Shown piece by piece: positions 1 to 6,670 of a stretch of DNA of 18,755 nt. Position 1 is the stretch's first letter. Each line of letters starts with the position of its first letter. Position numbers and translations under genes: made by a program. The notes beneath the pieces were generated by a model. It had not been told where the DNA came from. It searched no databases and saw only the letters and a program-made list of their open reading frames with translations. The DNA is taken from NCBI GenBank assembly GCA_036723735.1, contig DAIMGT010000076.1, positions 1 through 18,755 on the forward strand, written 5' to 3'. The stretch is from UBA4656 sp002405525 (GTDB taxonomy: Bacteria > Pseudomonadota > Gammaproteobacteria > Xanthomonadales > Ahniellaceae).

Positions 1-2
1 GG

Positions 3-683
3 CTTAGCCGCCCTCGCGCCATGGCCCGGCCGCCCTCTTTCTTGGGCAGTTGTACGCCCTCCCCCCACATCCCGCTCTATGCCCGGGGGGTGGTGGCGCG
101 CGCGGGCTACCGCCCGCGCACCACGCGCGAGCTGCGGCTGGCGATCGAGACCGACACCGACGCCATCCTGCTCTACAGCGCCTCCGACATCGCGGTGCTG
201 GACGCGAAAGGGATCGCCGCCCATCCCTTCCTGACCAAGCTCGGGCCCGACCTGCTCGACGACAGCACCACGCCCGAACTGGTGCGCGCGCAGCTCGAAG
301 ATCGACGCTTCGCCGGCCGCACGCTAGCGGCCGTGCTGCTCGACCAGGCTTTCGTGGCCGGCATCGGCAACTACCTGCGCAGCGAGATGCTGTTCGTGGC
401 GGGCCTGCGCGCCGAGCGACGGCCGAAGGACCTCGACGCGGAGGAACGCGCCACGCTCGCCGCGTCCATCGTCGCCGTCGGCCGCCAGGCGTGGAAGCGC
501 GCGGGCGTCACCAACGACTGGCAACGCGCGCAGCACCTGAAGGCCGAGGGACTGTCCTTCGAAGCGCGCCGTTTCCACGTCTTCGGCCGCGACGGCCTGC
601 CCTGCTGGACGTGCGGCGAGTTCGTCGCGCGCACCGAGACGGGCGGGCGGCGGTTGTACACTTGCCCGGGCTGCCAAAGCTAA
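3..683 (+). CDS. nei: Endonuclease VIII (Nei), 5' end missing
   Basis: DNA glycosylase/AP lyase of the Fpg/Nei family that removes oxidised pyrimidines in base-excision repair. The visible part aligns with the C-terminal two thirds of E. coli Nei (263 aa): the ILLYSASDI strand, the helix-two-turn-helix region around LLDQAFVAGIGNYLRSE, and a C-terminal zinc finger with two CxxC pairs (CWTCG and CPGCQS at the very end). The N-terminal catalytic Pro2-Glu3 lies outside the window. The frame is open to the window edge, so the Met at 21 is not the true start. The first 30 or so codons align only poorly with family members: RAM stands where KAM/KAL with the beta-hairpin lysine is expected, and PHIPLYAR where SHNQLYGR is expected. 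That suggests sequence error near a contig end or real decay. Identification is firm; intactness is unknown. Confidence 0.88.
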   Translation, partial: LSRPRAMARPPSFLGSCTPSPHIPLYARGVVARAGYRPRTTRELRLAIETDTDAILLYSASDIAVLDAKGIAAHPFLTKLGPDLLDDSTTPELVRAQLEDRRFAGRTLAAVLLDQAFVAGIGNYLRSEMLFVAGLRAERRPKDLDAEERATLAASIVAVGRQAWKRAGVTNDWQRAQHLKAEGLSFEARRFHVFGRDGLPCWTCGEFVARTETGGRRLYTCPGCQS

Positions 684-719
684 AGTTCAGGAGTATCCCG
701 CAGTGAGTTCAGCAAATTC

Positions 720-752
720 CACCGCTCCAGTCGCCGCCTGGGCGGCGCGGTG
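720..752. terminator. Stem-loop downstream of nei
   Basis: A nested dyad lies 36 bases after the nei stop. The inner arms CGCCGCC (732-738) and GGCGGCG (741-747) and the outer arms CACCG (720-724) and CGGTG (748-752) can pair. There is no T-run, so it is either a factor-assisted terminator, part of the neighbouring insertion-sequence scar, or simply a GC-rich hairpin. Function is inferred from position only. Confidence 0.3.
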
Positions 753-825
753 AGATTCGCTGCGTTCATTGCTCCTGATCCGCCCCGACTTTCCCGCAGG
801 CTCCAAACCTTGAGAGTACGGAGCG

Positions 826-876
826 ATGGACAAGACGAAGCGGTTCTCACCGGAAGTGCGGGAGCGGGCGGTGCGT
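826..876 (+). pseudogene. IS3-family transposase OrfA fragment (5' end only)
   Basis: Seventeen codons read MDKTKRFSPEVRERAVR, the characteristic N-terminus of the small HTH OrfA protein of IS3-group insertion sequences, which continues in the family as a longer helix-turn-helix domain of about 90-100 aa. A GGAG motif sits just before the ATG. After codon 17 the resemblance stops in this frame. The next ~45 bases could be read as a frameshifted and decayed continuation, but that is weak. By 939 the sequence belongs to the 3' end of the acetyltransferase on the other strand. No OrfB and no clear terminal inverted repeats were found, so this is a scar of a former insertion and not a working element. 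Confidence 0.6.
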
Positions 877-938
877 GTTCCTCGATCCCGCGGCAGTCCT
901 ATCGCGCTGCACGCAGCGCCGTCACGCGGCGGGCGAAG

Positions 939-1499
939 TCAGCCGGCGCCGTCATCCTCGCCGCGAAGTTCCCGCGGCGTGCACGCGAACCACGCCAGCG
1001 GCTTCGGCCCGTACTGCGCGAATGTCCGCTCGCCCTCGCGCCGCATGCCTAGCTTCAGCAGCACGCGCTGCGAAACCAGGTTATCGAGGTTCACGATTCC
1101 ATGGATCGCCGGCAGCCCCAGCGTGCGGAAGCCGTGCCGCATCACCACGCGCGCCATTTCCGTCGCATAACCGCGGCCCCACATGGCGCGGCGCAGCGTA
1201 TAGCCGACCTGGATGTGGTCCTCGCCGCGGATGTGGTTGAGCAGGTGCAGGCCGGCGAAGGCGCCGGTATGACGCTCGAAGGTCGCCCAGATACCCAGCC
1301 CCGGATGGCGCGGGTAGTAGTCGAGCACGCGCTCGGCATAGGTGCGCTGCGCCACCTCGCGCGACTGCACGCCGCCGACGTGGACTGCCACCTCGGGGTC
1401 CGCATAGAGCGCGGCGTAGTGTTCGAAGTGCGCCGCGTCGTCGCGGAACCGGCGCAGCAGCAAGCGCGGCGATTGCAGGATGTCATCGGGAGCGCGCAT
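939..1499 (-). CDS. GNAT-family N-acetyltransferase (RimJ/RimL type)
   Basis: A 186-residue single-domain acetyltransferase that would transfer an acetyl group from acetyl-CoA to an amine, possibly a protein N-terminus or small molecule. It opens with SPRLLLRRF, the usual first strand of the Acetyltransf_3 (RimJ/RimL) group. It has the acetyl-CoA binding stretch VGYTLRRAMWGRGYATEM (a variant of the Q/R-x-x-G-x-G/A loop) about two thirds along, followed by the typical LxxI-x-ge-v-N-x-x-N-x-x-S-x-x-v-L-x-K-L-G-M signature (VNLDNLVSQRVLLKLGMRREG). The chosen start is the ATG at 1499-1497, directly before RAPDDILQSPR; further upstream the frame has no family resemblance. No strong ribosome binding site is seen. 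It is divergent from the PhzF-like gene. Substrate unknown. Confidence 0.85.
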   Translation of the reverse strand: MRAPDDILQSPRLLLRRFRDDAAHFEHYAALYADPEVAVHVGGVQSREVAQRTYAERVLDYYPRHPGLGIWATFERHTGAFAGLHLLNHIRGEDHIQVGYTLRRAMWGRGYATEMARVVMRHGFRTLGLPAIHGIVNLDNLVSQRVLLKLGMRREGERTFAQYGPKPLAWFACTPRELRGEDDGAG

Positions 1500-1547
1500 T
1501 GTGTGGATTGTTGCACGCGCGCGGTGTAGCGCTTTGGCGCGATCGGC

Positions 1548-1553
1548 TAGGCT
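1548..1553 (+). promoter_or_regulatory. Likely -10 element (TAGGCT) of a leaderless phzF-like mRNA
   Basis: TAGGCT ends exactly six bases before the GTG at 1560. With a normal -10 position (-12 to -7) this puts +1 on the first base of that start codon. The same geometry occurs at two other genes in this window. No convincing -35 hexamer is visible, and no Shine-Dalgarno sequence precedes the gene. Confidence 0.45.
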
Positions 1554-1559
1554 CGCGTG

Positions 1560-2450
1560 GTGCGTCAGATCCGATTCCTGCAACTCGATGTGTTCGCCGA
1601 ACGCGCCGGCGGCGGCAACCCGCTGGGCGTGGTGCTGGGTGCCGATGGCTGGAACGATCGTCGGCTGCAGTCGCTGGCGCGCTGGCTGGACCTGGTCGAA
1701 ACCACCTTCGTGCTGCCGCCGACGCAGCCGGGCGCCGACTACCGCGTGCGCATCTTCACCCCGGTGCGCGAGATCCCCTTCGCCGGCCATCCCAGCGTCG
1801 GCACCGCACACGCCGTGCTCGCCACGGGTGCCGCGATGGCGCCGCAGGGCCGGCTGGTGCAGCAATGCGGCGCCGGCCTGCTGCCGCTGCGCGTCCAAGG
1901 CCCGGCCGGCGAATGGCGCATCGCCGTGCAGTCGCCGGCCGCGCGCTGCGTGCGCCGCGCGCCCGACCTCGATTCCAGCCTCGCCTTCATCCTCGACGGC
2001 GTCGCGACCGGCCCCTCGCCCACCGCACTGGTGGAAGGCGGCCGGCGCTGGTGGGTGGTCGAGTTCGCCGATCCCGCGGCGCTACGCGCCTGGCGCGCGC
2101 CGCACGCCGCCATCGCCGCGCTGGCCCGCGCCACCGACAGCCTCGGCATCGCCGCCTTCGCGCGCGAAGCGGGACCGTCTCCCGCCCTGGTCGTGCGCGC
2201 CTTTCCCTGCGGCGTGGGCATCGACGAGGACCCCGCCTCCGGCGCCGCCAATGGCCTCATTGCGTCGTGGCTGCGCGAACGGGAACCCACCGGCACGCTG
2301 TCTCGCGGTTACAACGTGAGCCAGGGCCGCGAGATCGGCCACGACGCGCGACTCGACGTCGCCATCGACGCCGACGGCACGGTGTGGGTCGGCGGGCGCT
2401 CGCACGTGGTGGTGGATGGGCGATTGGAGTGGCAAGACCCAAGTCGATGA
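1560..2450 (+). CDS. PhzF-family isomerase/epimerase-like protein
   Basis: A 296-residue protein of the PhzF / diaminopimelate-epimerase-fold family, cytoplasmic enzymes that catalyse proton shifts or isomerisations. Family marks are visible: LDVFAERAGGGNPLGVVL at the N-terminus; the catalytic glutamate in VETTFV (Glu47); REIPFAGHPSVGTAHAVL ending the first half; and DEDPASGAANG in the second half (family pattern D-P-x-[ST]-G-x-A). Length fits the family (about 260-300 aa). No phenazine genes are nearby, so phenazine synthesis is not implied and the substrate is unknown. Two GTG codons stand in tandem at 1557 and 1560. The second is preferred because the protein then begins RQIRFLQLD and because it sits exactly where a leaderless transcript from TAGGCT would begin. 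Confidence 0.88.
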   Translation: MRQIRFLQLDVFAERAGGGNPLGVVLGADGWNDRRLQSLARWLDLVETTFVLPPTQPGADYRVRIFTPVREIPFAGHPSVGTAHAVLATGAAMAPQGRLVQQCGAGLLPLRVQGPAGEWRIAVQSPAARCVRRAPDLDSSLAFILDGVATGPSPTALVEGGRRWWVVEFADPAALRAWRAPHAAIAALARATDSLGIAAFAREAGPSPALVVRAFPCGVGIDEDPASGAANGLIASWLREREPTGTLSRGYNVSQGREIGHDARLDVAIDADGTVWVGGRSHVVVDGRLEWQDPSR

Positions 2451-2525
2451 GATCCCCGCAGCGCGGATTGACGCCGCCCCCCACTTGCATTGTCATGCGG
2501 CCTTTCCACTCGCCCGCCGCCGCCC

Positions 2526-4013
2526 ATGACCGCCACCCTGCCCACCCTCGCCACCTTCGGCGTCTACATCGCCGGCATGCTGCTGATCGGCTTCTGGGCT
2601 TGGCGGCGTACGCGGGACTTCGACGACTTCATTCTTGGCGGCCGCAGCCTCAATCCGTGGGTGACGGCGCTGGCCGCGGGTGCGTCCGACATGAGCGGCT
2701 GGCTGCTGATGGGTCTGCCGGGGGCGCTGTACGCGGGCGGGGCCAGCGAGGCCTGGATCGCGATCGGGCTGGTCATCGGCGCCTGGGCGAACTGGCGCTA
2801 CGTGGCGGCGCGCCTTCGCATCTACACCGAGCGGGCGCAGAACGCGCTCACCCTGCCCGACTACTTCACCGCGCGCTTCGAGGACACGAGCCGATTGTTG
2901 CGGGTGATCCCGGCGCTGGTGATCCTGGTCTTCTTCGCGATCTATTCGGCCTCGGGCATCGTGGCCGGCGCGCGCCTGTTCGAGAGCCTGTTCGAAGTGT
3001 CCTACCCGGTGGCGATGCTGGCCGGTGCGGCGGCGACCATCGCCTACACGGCGATCGGCGGCTTCCTCGCGGTGAGCTGGACCGACACCGTGCAGGCCAC
3101 GCTGATGATCCTCGCCCTGCTGATCGCGCCGGTGGTGGTGATCGCCTCTGCGGGCGGGCCGGCGGAAAGCGTGGCGCTGGTGCAGCAGTTCGACCCGGCA
3201 CGGCTGGACTGGTTCCACGGGACGACGTTCGTCGGCATCCTGTCGCTGATGGCCTGGGGCCTCGGCTACGTGGGCCAGCCGCACATCCTGGCCCGCTTCA
3301 TGGCGGCGGAATCGGCCGCCGCGATCGCACCGGCGCGGCGCATCGCGATGACCTGGATGGTGCTCTGCCTCGCCGGCGCGATGGCCTGCGGCTTCTTCGG
3401 CATCGCCTGGGCGCTGGGCAACCCCGAGGCCAAGGCCCTCATCGATGCCAACCCGGAGCGCGTGTTCCTGGTGCTCTCGCGCGAACTGTTCAATCCGTGG
3501 ATCGGCGGCGTGCTGCTGGCCGCGGTGCTGGCGGCGATCATGAGCACGCTGTCTTGCCAGCTGCTGGTGTGCTCCAGCGCGCTGACGGAAGACCTCTACA
3601 AGCCCTTCCTGCGCCCGCGCGCCAGCCAGCGCGAGCTGGTCTGGGTGGGGCGGCTGACCCTGCTCGCGGTCGCGGTGGTGGCGATCCTGCTCGCGTGGAA
3701 CCCGGAGAACCGCGTGCTCGACATGGTGAGCTACGCCTGGGCCGGCTTCGGCGCCGCCTTCGGCCCGGTGGTGGTGCTGTCGCTGCTGTGGCCACGCATG
3801 ACGCGCAACGGCGCGCTGGTCGGCATGGTGGTGGGCGCGGCGGTGGTGCTGGTGTGGAAGCAGTACGCCTGGTTCGGCCTGTATGAAATGGTGCCGGGCG
3901 TGGTGCTGGCTGCGCTGGCGATCGTGGTGGTGTCGCGGCTGGGCGCGCCGCCATCGGCGTCGATCGACGCGCGGTTCGAGGACGTGGCCGCGGAGTACCG
4001 CGCTTTGCGCTGA
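2526..4013 (+). CDS. putP: Sodium/proline symporter PutP
   Basis: A 495-residue inner-membrane transporter of the sodium:solute symporter family that imports L-proline with Na+. It can be aligned by eye to E. coli PutP (502 aa) almost end to end: FGVYIAGMLLIGFWAW at the start, DDFILGGRSLNPWVTALAAGASDMSGWLLMGLPGA (holding the Na+-site Asp and Ser), ALTLPDYFTARFED, ASGIVAGARLFES, AIGGFLAVSWTDTVQA, GLGYVGQPHILARFMA, MSTLSCQLLVCSSALTEDLYK (with the Ser-Thr pair important for Na+ coupling), NPENRVL and VSYAWAGFGAAFGPVV. The start at 2526 (MTATLPTLATFGVYI) matches the E. coli N-terminus; an in-frame ATG at 2490 would add 12 Pro-rich residues. No putA or proline catabolic gene is adjacent. It probably supplies proline for nutrition or osmotic stress. 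Confidence 0.95.
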   Translation: MTATLPTLATFGVYIAGMLLIGFWAWRRTRDFDDFILGGRSLNPWVTALAAGASDMSGWLLMGLPGALYAGGASEAWIAIGLVIGAWANWRYVAARLRIYTERAQNALTLPDYFTARFEDTSRLLRVIPALVILVFFAIYSASGIVAGARLFESLFEVSYPVAMLAGAAATIAYTAIGGFLAVSWTDTVQATLMILALLIAPVVVIASAGGPAESVALVQQFDPARLDWFHGTTFVGILSLMAWGLGYVGQPHILARFMAAESAAAIAPARRIAMTWMVLCLAGAMACGFFGIAWALGNPEAKALIDANPERVFLVLSRELFNPWIGGVLLAAVLAAIMSTLSCQLLVCSSALTEDLYKPFLRPRASQRELVWVGRLTLLAVAVVAILLAWNPENRVLDMVSYAWAGFGAAFGPVVVLSLLWPRMTRNGALVGMVVGAAVVLVWKQYAWFGLYEMVPGVVLAALAIVVVSRLGAPPSASIDARFEDVAAEYRALR

Positions 4014-4068
4014 CGCTGCATCGCCCCCGACCCTGCCATTCTACGCAATCGGGAGCGGGGTTGAACCG

Positions 4069-4090
4069 ACCGGGCGCCGAGTTGCCCGGT
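4069..4090. terminator. Stem-loop between convergent putP and PIN genes
   Basis: Seven-base arms ACCGGGC (4069-4075) and GCCCGGT (4084-4090) flank an 8-base loop, 55 bases after putP ends and 69 bases beyond the end of the opposing PIN gene. The position suits a bidirectional terminator. No T-run follows directly, although a short T5 tract lies about 22 bases further on. Function is inferred from position. Confidence 0.35.
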
Positions 4091-4158
4091 GAACGCGTCG
4101 AGCGCGCCGCGACTTTTTCGACCTTTCGGCAGGTCTGGTCGCACTGCGCGCAAGGCTC

Positions 4159-4713
4159 CTATACGGGCGGCGAAGCCTGTTCCAGCAGCGCGACCGCGGC
4201 CAGCGGGGGCAGCACGATGAAGCCGGCGACCGCCTGCCCGCGGCGCGACAGGCGCAGAAGGCTGTCGTCGCGCGTGACGAGGACGCGGGCCGCGCAGCGG
4301 GCGGCGAGTTCGAGGAACTTCTGGTCGTCGGGGTCCTTGCAGCGCGGCAGCGGTGGCGATGCCGCAATCGGGCTCGTGGCCGACGCCGCAGTCGTATCGG
4401 GTGCCGCCGCGGTCGGCACCTGCGACGCAAGCCCTGCCGGCGAACCCAGCGGGGCGGCAGCATCCCCAGCGGGCCATTCGACGACGAGCGCATCGAACGC
4501 CGCCTCGGCCACGGCGATGCGTTCGGCTTCGAACGCCAGGTGCCGATAGCGCAGCACGCGCTGCCATTCCGCGCGGCATACTGCGTCCGTCACCGCCAGC
4601 GCGCGGTTCGATTCCAGCAGGGCGCGCAGCGGGCCGCCGACCCGGTCGTTGAACACGAACAGATCGAGGCAGGCATTGGTGTCCAGTACCAGCCGTGGAA
4701 TCGTCGAGACCAT
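4159..4713 (-). CDS. PIN-domain ribonuclease-like protein with low-complexity insert
   Basis: A 184-residue protein of the PIN (PilT N-terminus) superfamily, metal-dependent ribonucleases often used as toxins. The PIN core is clear: LVLDTN (Asp11), AEW (Glu49), CKDPDDQKFLELA (Asp127/129/130) and LVTRDDSLLRL (Asp149/150) provide the acidic cluster. Between roughly residues 81 and 122 lies an Ala/Pro/Ser/Thr-rich stretch not expected in the compact domain of about 140 aa. No antitoxin-like small gene precedes or follows it, so calling it a toxin would be unsupported. The ATG at 4713 is preferred over a GTG at 4719 because TAGGCT lies exactly six bases upstream of it, which would make the mRNA leaderless. 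It is divergent from the DUF808 gene and convergent with putP. Confidence 0.82.
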   Translation of the reverse strand: MVSTIPRLVLDTNACLDLFVFNDRVGGPLRALLESNRALAVTDAVCRAEWQRVLRYRHLAFEAERIAVAEAAFDALVVEWPAGDAAAPLGSPAGLASQVPTAAAPDTTAASATSPIAASPPLPRCKDPDDQKFLELAARCAARVLVTRDDSLLRLSRRGQAVAGFIVLPPLAAVALLEQASPPV

Positions 4714-4719
4714 CGACAC

Positions 4720-4725
4720 AGCCTA
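4720..4725 (-). promoter_or_regulatory. Likely -10 element (TAGGCT) of leaderless PIN mRNA
   Basis: Read on the minus strand, TAGGCT ends six bases before the ATG of the PIN gene, the same hexamer and spacing as for the PhzF-like gene. The predicted transcript starts on the A of ATG. No good -35 is visible. Confidence 0.45.
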
Positions 4726-4784
4726 CCGCCGGCAGGCCGCCGCCCGTACACTCCGCGCTCTCTTGGACCGATTTTGAACTCCGA

Positions 4785-5729
4785 ATGGCCGGCTCAAGCC
4801 TGTTCGCCCTGATCGACGACATCGCCACCATCCTGGATGACGTCTCCGTCATGACCAAAGTGGCGGCCAAGAAGACCGCCGGCGTGCTGGGCGACGACCT
4901 CGCGCTGAACGCGCAGCAGGTCACGGGCGTGGCGAGCGAACGCGAACTGCCGGTGGTGTGGGCGGTCGCGAAGGGATCGACGATCAACAAGGTGATCCTG
5001 GTGCCGGCCGCACTGCTGATCAGCGCGCTCGCGCCCTGGGCGGTCCTGCCGCTGATGATGGTGGGCGGGCTGTTCCTTTGCTACGAGGGCGTGGAGAAGC
5101 TGGCGCACAAGTTCCTGCATCCGGCGAAGAAGGCAGCGCACGAGGCGGACCTCAAGAAGGCGGTCGCAGACCCGAACGTGGATCTCGTCGCACTCGAGAA
5201 GGACAAGATCAAGGGCGCGGTCAGGACCGACTTCATCCTTTCCGCCGAGATCATCGTGATCACGCTGGGCTCGGTGAGCGCAGCACCGTTCGCCACCCAG
5301 GTGCTGACACTTTGCTCGATCGCGACGCTGATGACGGTGGGCGTTTACGGGCTCGTGGCCGGCATCGTCAAGCTCGACGACCTCGGGGTGTACCTGTACC
5401 GCGCACGGGGCGACGGTCTCGCCGCGGTCAAGCGCGCGCTGGGCAGCGCCATCCTCGCCTTCGCACCGTGGTTCATGAAGGCGCTGTCGGTCCTGGGCAC
5501 GGCGGCGATGTTCCTGGTCGGCGGCGGCATCGTCGTGCATGGCATTCATGCCATTGCCGACACCTTCGGCGCCTGGGCCACGGCCTTGCTCGGCGCCGGC
5601 GAGGGCATCGGCCGCACCTTGCTGCTGACCACCTTCGACGGGGTGTTCGGCGTGCTGGCCGGCGCGGCGGTGCTGGCGGTGGTGCTGGCGGGCAAGAAGG
5701 TGTTCGGGCGCAGGGCAGCGGCCGCCTGA
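4785..5729 (+). CDS. DUF808 family inner-membrane protein (YedI-like)
   Basis: A 314-residue multi-pass membrane protein of the DUF808/YedI family (E. coli YedI is about 305 aa), whose biochemical role is not known. Recognisable parts are the N-terminal SSLFALIDDIATILDDVSVMTKVAAKKTAGVLGDDLALNA with QQVTGV following, then ELPVVWAVAKGS and NKVILVPAALLISALAPW, and the CYEGVEKLAHKF segment with adjacent lysines. These are followed by a charged cytoplasmic stretch, KIKGAVRTDFILSAEI, and several hydrophobic segments (about six predicted by eye) up to a basic C-terminus. The ATG at 4785 begins the family homology; upstream in-frame codons run through the promoter region. A possible -10, TACACT, is at 4747-4752, which would give a leader of roughly 25 bases. 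The gene stands alone between the divergent PIN gene and a REP element. Confidence 0.87.
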   Translation: MAGSSLFALIDDIATILDDVSVMTKVAAKKTAGVLGDDLALNAQQVTGVASERELPVVWAVAKGSTINKVILVPAALLISALAPWAVLPLMMVGGLFLCYEGVEKLAHKFLHPAKKAAHEADLKKAVADPNVDLVALEKDKIKGAVRTDFILSAEIIVITLGSVSAAPFATQVLTLCSIATLMTVGVYGLVAGIVKLDDLGVYLYRARGDGLAAVKRALGSAILAFAPWFMKALSVLGTAAMFLVGGGIVVHGIHAIADTFGAWATALLGAGEGIGRTLLLTTFDGVFGVLAGAAVLAVVLAGKKVFGRRAAAA

Positions 5730-5741
5730 GCCGGGCCCCTG

Positions 5742-5832
5742 CCTTTGGGAGCGAGCATCGCTCGCGACCGCAGCACCAGAATCCCGCCGAACGGCGTCGC
5801 GTGCGGTCGCGAGCGATGCTCGCTCCCAAAGG
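5742..5832. repeat. REP/BIME-like element: perfect 31-bp inverted repeat
   Basis: Arms 5742-5772 and 5802-5832 are exact reverse complements over 31 bases, separated by 29 bases. Each arm also contains its own dyad, GCGAGC-ATC-GCTCGC, so two small hairpins or one large cruciform/RNA stem can form. A third dyad, CATCGC-GA-GCGATG (5836-5849), follows. The motif GGGAGCGAGCATCGCTCGC resembles the dispersed REP sequences of Pseudomonas and Xanthomonadaceae genomes. It lies 13 bases after the DUF808 stop and could end that transcript or protect its 3' end. No RAYT transposase is in the window. Confidence 0.8.
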
Positions 5833-5899
5833 AGGCATCGCGAGCGATGTCAGCGCGCGGGCGCGGCACGCGTTCACGCCAGGGCAAGGCGGCCAACGC

Positions 5900-5905
5900 T
5901 ACTGT
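5900..5905 (+). promoter_or_regulatory. Likely -10 element (TACTGT) of leaderless SOUL-protein mRNA
   Basis: TACTGT keeps the TAnnnT pattern and ends exactly six bases before the ATG at 5912, so the transcript would begin on the start codon. No Shine-Dalgarno sequence is visible before this ATG, which agrees with a leaderless mRNA. No clear -35. Confidence 0.4.
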
Positions 5906-5911
5906 CGCGCC

Positions 5912-6532
5912 ATGAGATCACACGCCGTCCTGCCGCTGCTCGCCGCCCTCCTCCTGCTCGCCGCCGGAGCGACCGCCATGGCCTACGAATCGCCCGACTA
6001 CCGCGTGCTGTCGACCGCCGAGGGCTACGAGGTGCGCGAGGTCGCCGCCCACCTCGCGGTCGAGACCACGGTCCAGGGCAGTTACTCGCAGTCGCGCAAC
6101 CGTGCCTTCCGACGCCTCTTCGATTACATCCAGGGCAACAACACCGCGCGCGGCAAGATCGCGATGACGGTGCCGGTGACCACCGAGCCGGTGTCGCAGA
6201 AGATCGACATGACCGTGCCGGTGACCAGCTCGGCGGCCGGGGTCGGGCACACCATGCAGTTCGTCCTGCCCAAGGCCTTCGATCGCGACACCGCACCGCT
6301 GCCCAACGATCCCGCGGTGCGGCTGGTCGACATCCCGGCCGAGAAGGTCGCGGTGCGCCGCTTCTCCGGGTCCTCGTCGGAGTCGAACTGGCGCGAGCAC
6401 GAGGCCGAACTGCTCGCGGCGCTGGCGCGCGACGGGCTGGAGGCGGCCGGGCCGTCGCGCTTCGCCGTCTACAACGGCCCGATCACACCGTGGTTCATGC
6501 GCCGCAACGAAGTCGTGGTGCCGCTGCGCTGA
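5912..6532 (+). CDS. Secreted SOUL-domain (haem-binding-like) protein
   Basis: A 206-residue protein with an N-terminal signal peptide (LPLLAALLLLAAGATAMA, cleavage probably before YESPDYRV) and one SOUL domain. Typical SOUL features are YEVREVAAHLAVETTV, SRNRAFRRLFDYIQGNN, the repeated MTVPVT motif (KIAMTVPVTTEP and KIDMTVPVTSS), MQFVLPKAF, and the C-terminal YNGPITPWFMRRNEVVV. SOUL/HBP proteins bind haem or other tetrapyrroles in some members, but the bacterial exported ones are uncharacterised, so haem binding here is only a family-level possibility. Location would be periplasmic or extracellular. The ATG at 5912 begins the signal peptide and sits six bases after a -10-like hexamer. Convergent with the permease gene. 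Confidence 0.87.
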   Translation: MRSHAVLPLLAALLLLAAGATAMAYESPDYRVLSTAEGYEVREVAAHLAVETTVQGSYSQSRNRAFRRLFDYIQGNNTARGKIAMTVPVTTEPVSQKIDMTVPVTSSAAGVGHTMQFVLPKAFDRDTAPLPNDPAVRLVDIPAEKVAVRRFSGSSSESNWREHEAELLAALARDGLEAAGPSRFAVYNGPITPWFMRRNEVVVPLR

Positions 6533-6560
6533 GCGGCTGGGAACAGCTTCTCAGGCAGGG

Positions 6561-6578
6561 CATGCACGCCAGTGCATG
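6561..6578. terminator. Stem-loop between convergent SOUL and permease genes
   Basis: CATGCAC (6561-6567) and GTGCATG (6572-6578) form a perfect 7-bp stem with a 4-base loop in the 138-bp gap between two converging genes. No T-run follows on either side, so intrinsic termination is uncertain. Nothing else was recognised in this gap. Confidence 0.3.
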
Positions 6579-6670
6579 ATTCGCGGGAGCGAGTCCTGGC
6601 ATGGGCGGAATTCGCGACTGGAAGAACGCGAAAGACGCCGTTTTTCTGAAGAGGTTCTGAGCGCACCGGT

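Noticed and set aside
1560..2450. Phenazine biosynthesis locus
   Set aside because: Only a PhzF-family protein is present, a broad family; no phzA-E or phzG neighbours.
1499..3886. A 795-codon plus-strand frame across the PhzF-like gene and putP
   Set aside because: Its translation is extremely Arg-rich and crosses two genes with clear homology in another frame.
4159..4725. Toxin-antitoxin module based on the PIN protein
   Set aside because: No small antitoxin-like frame lies before or after it on the same strand; the flanks are divergent and convergent unrelated genes.
3731..4990. A 419-codon minus-strand frame spanning the putP end, PIN gene and DUF808 start
   Set aside because: It overlaps three recognised genes in other frames and has no recognisable sequence.
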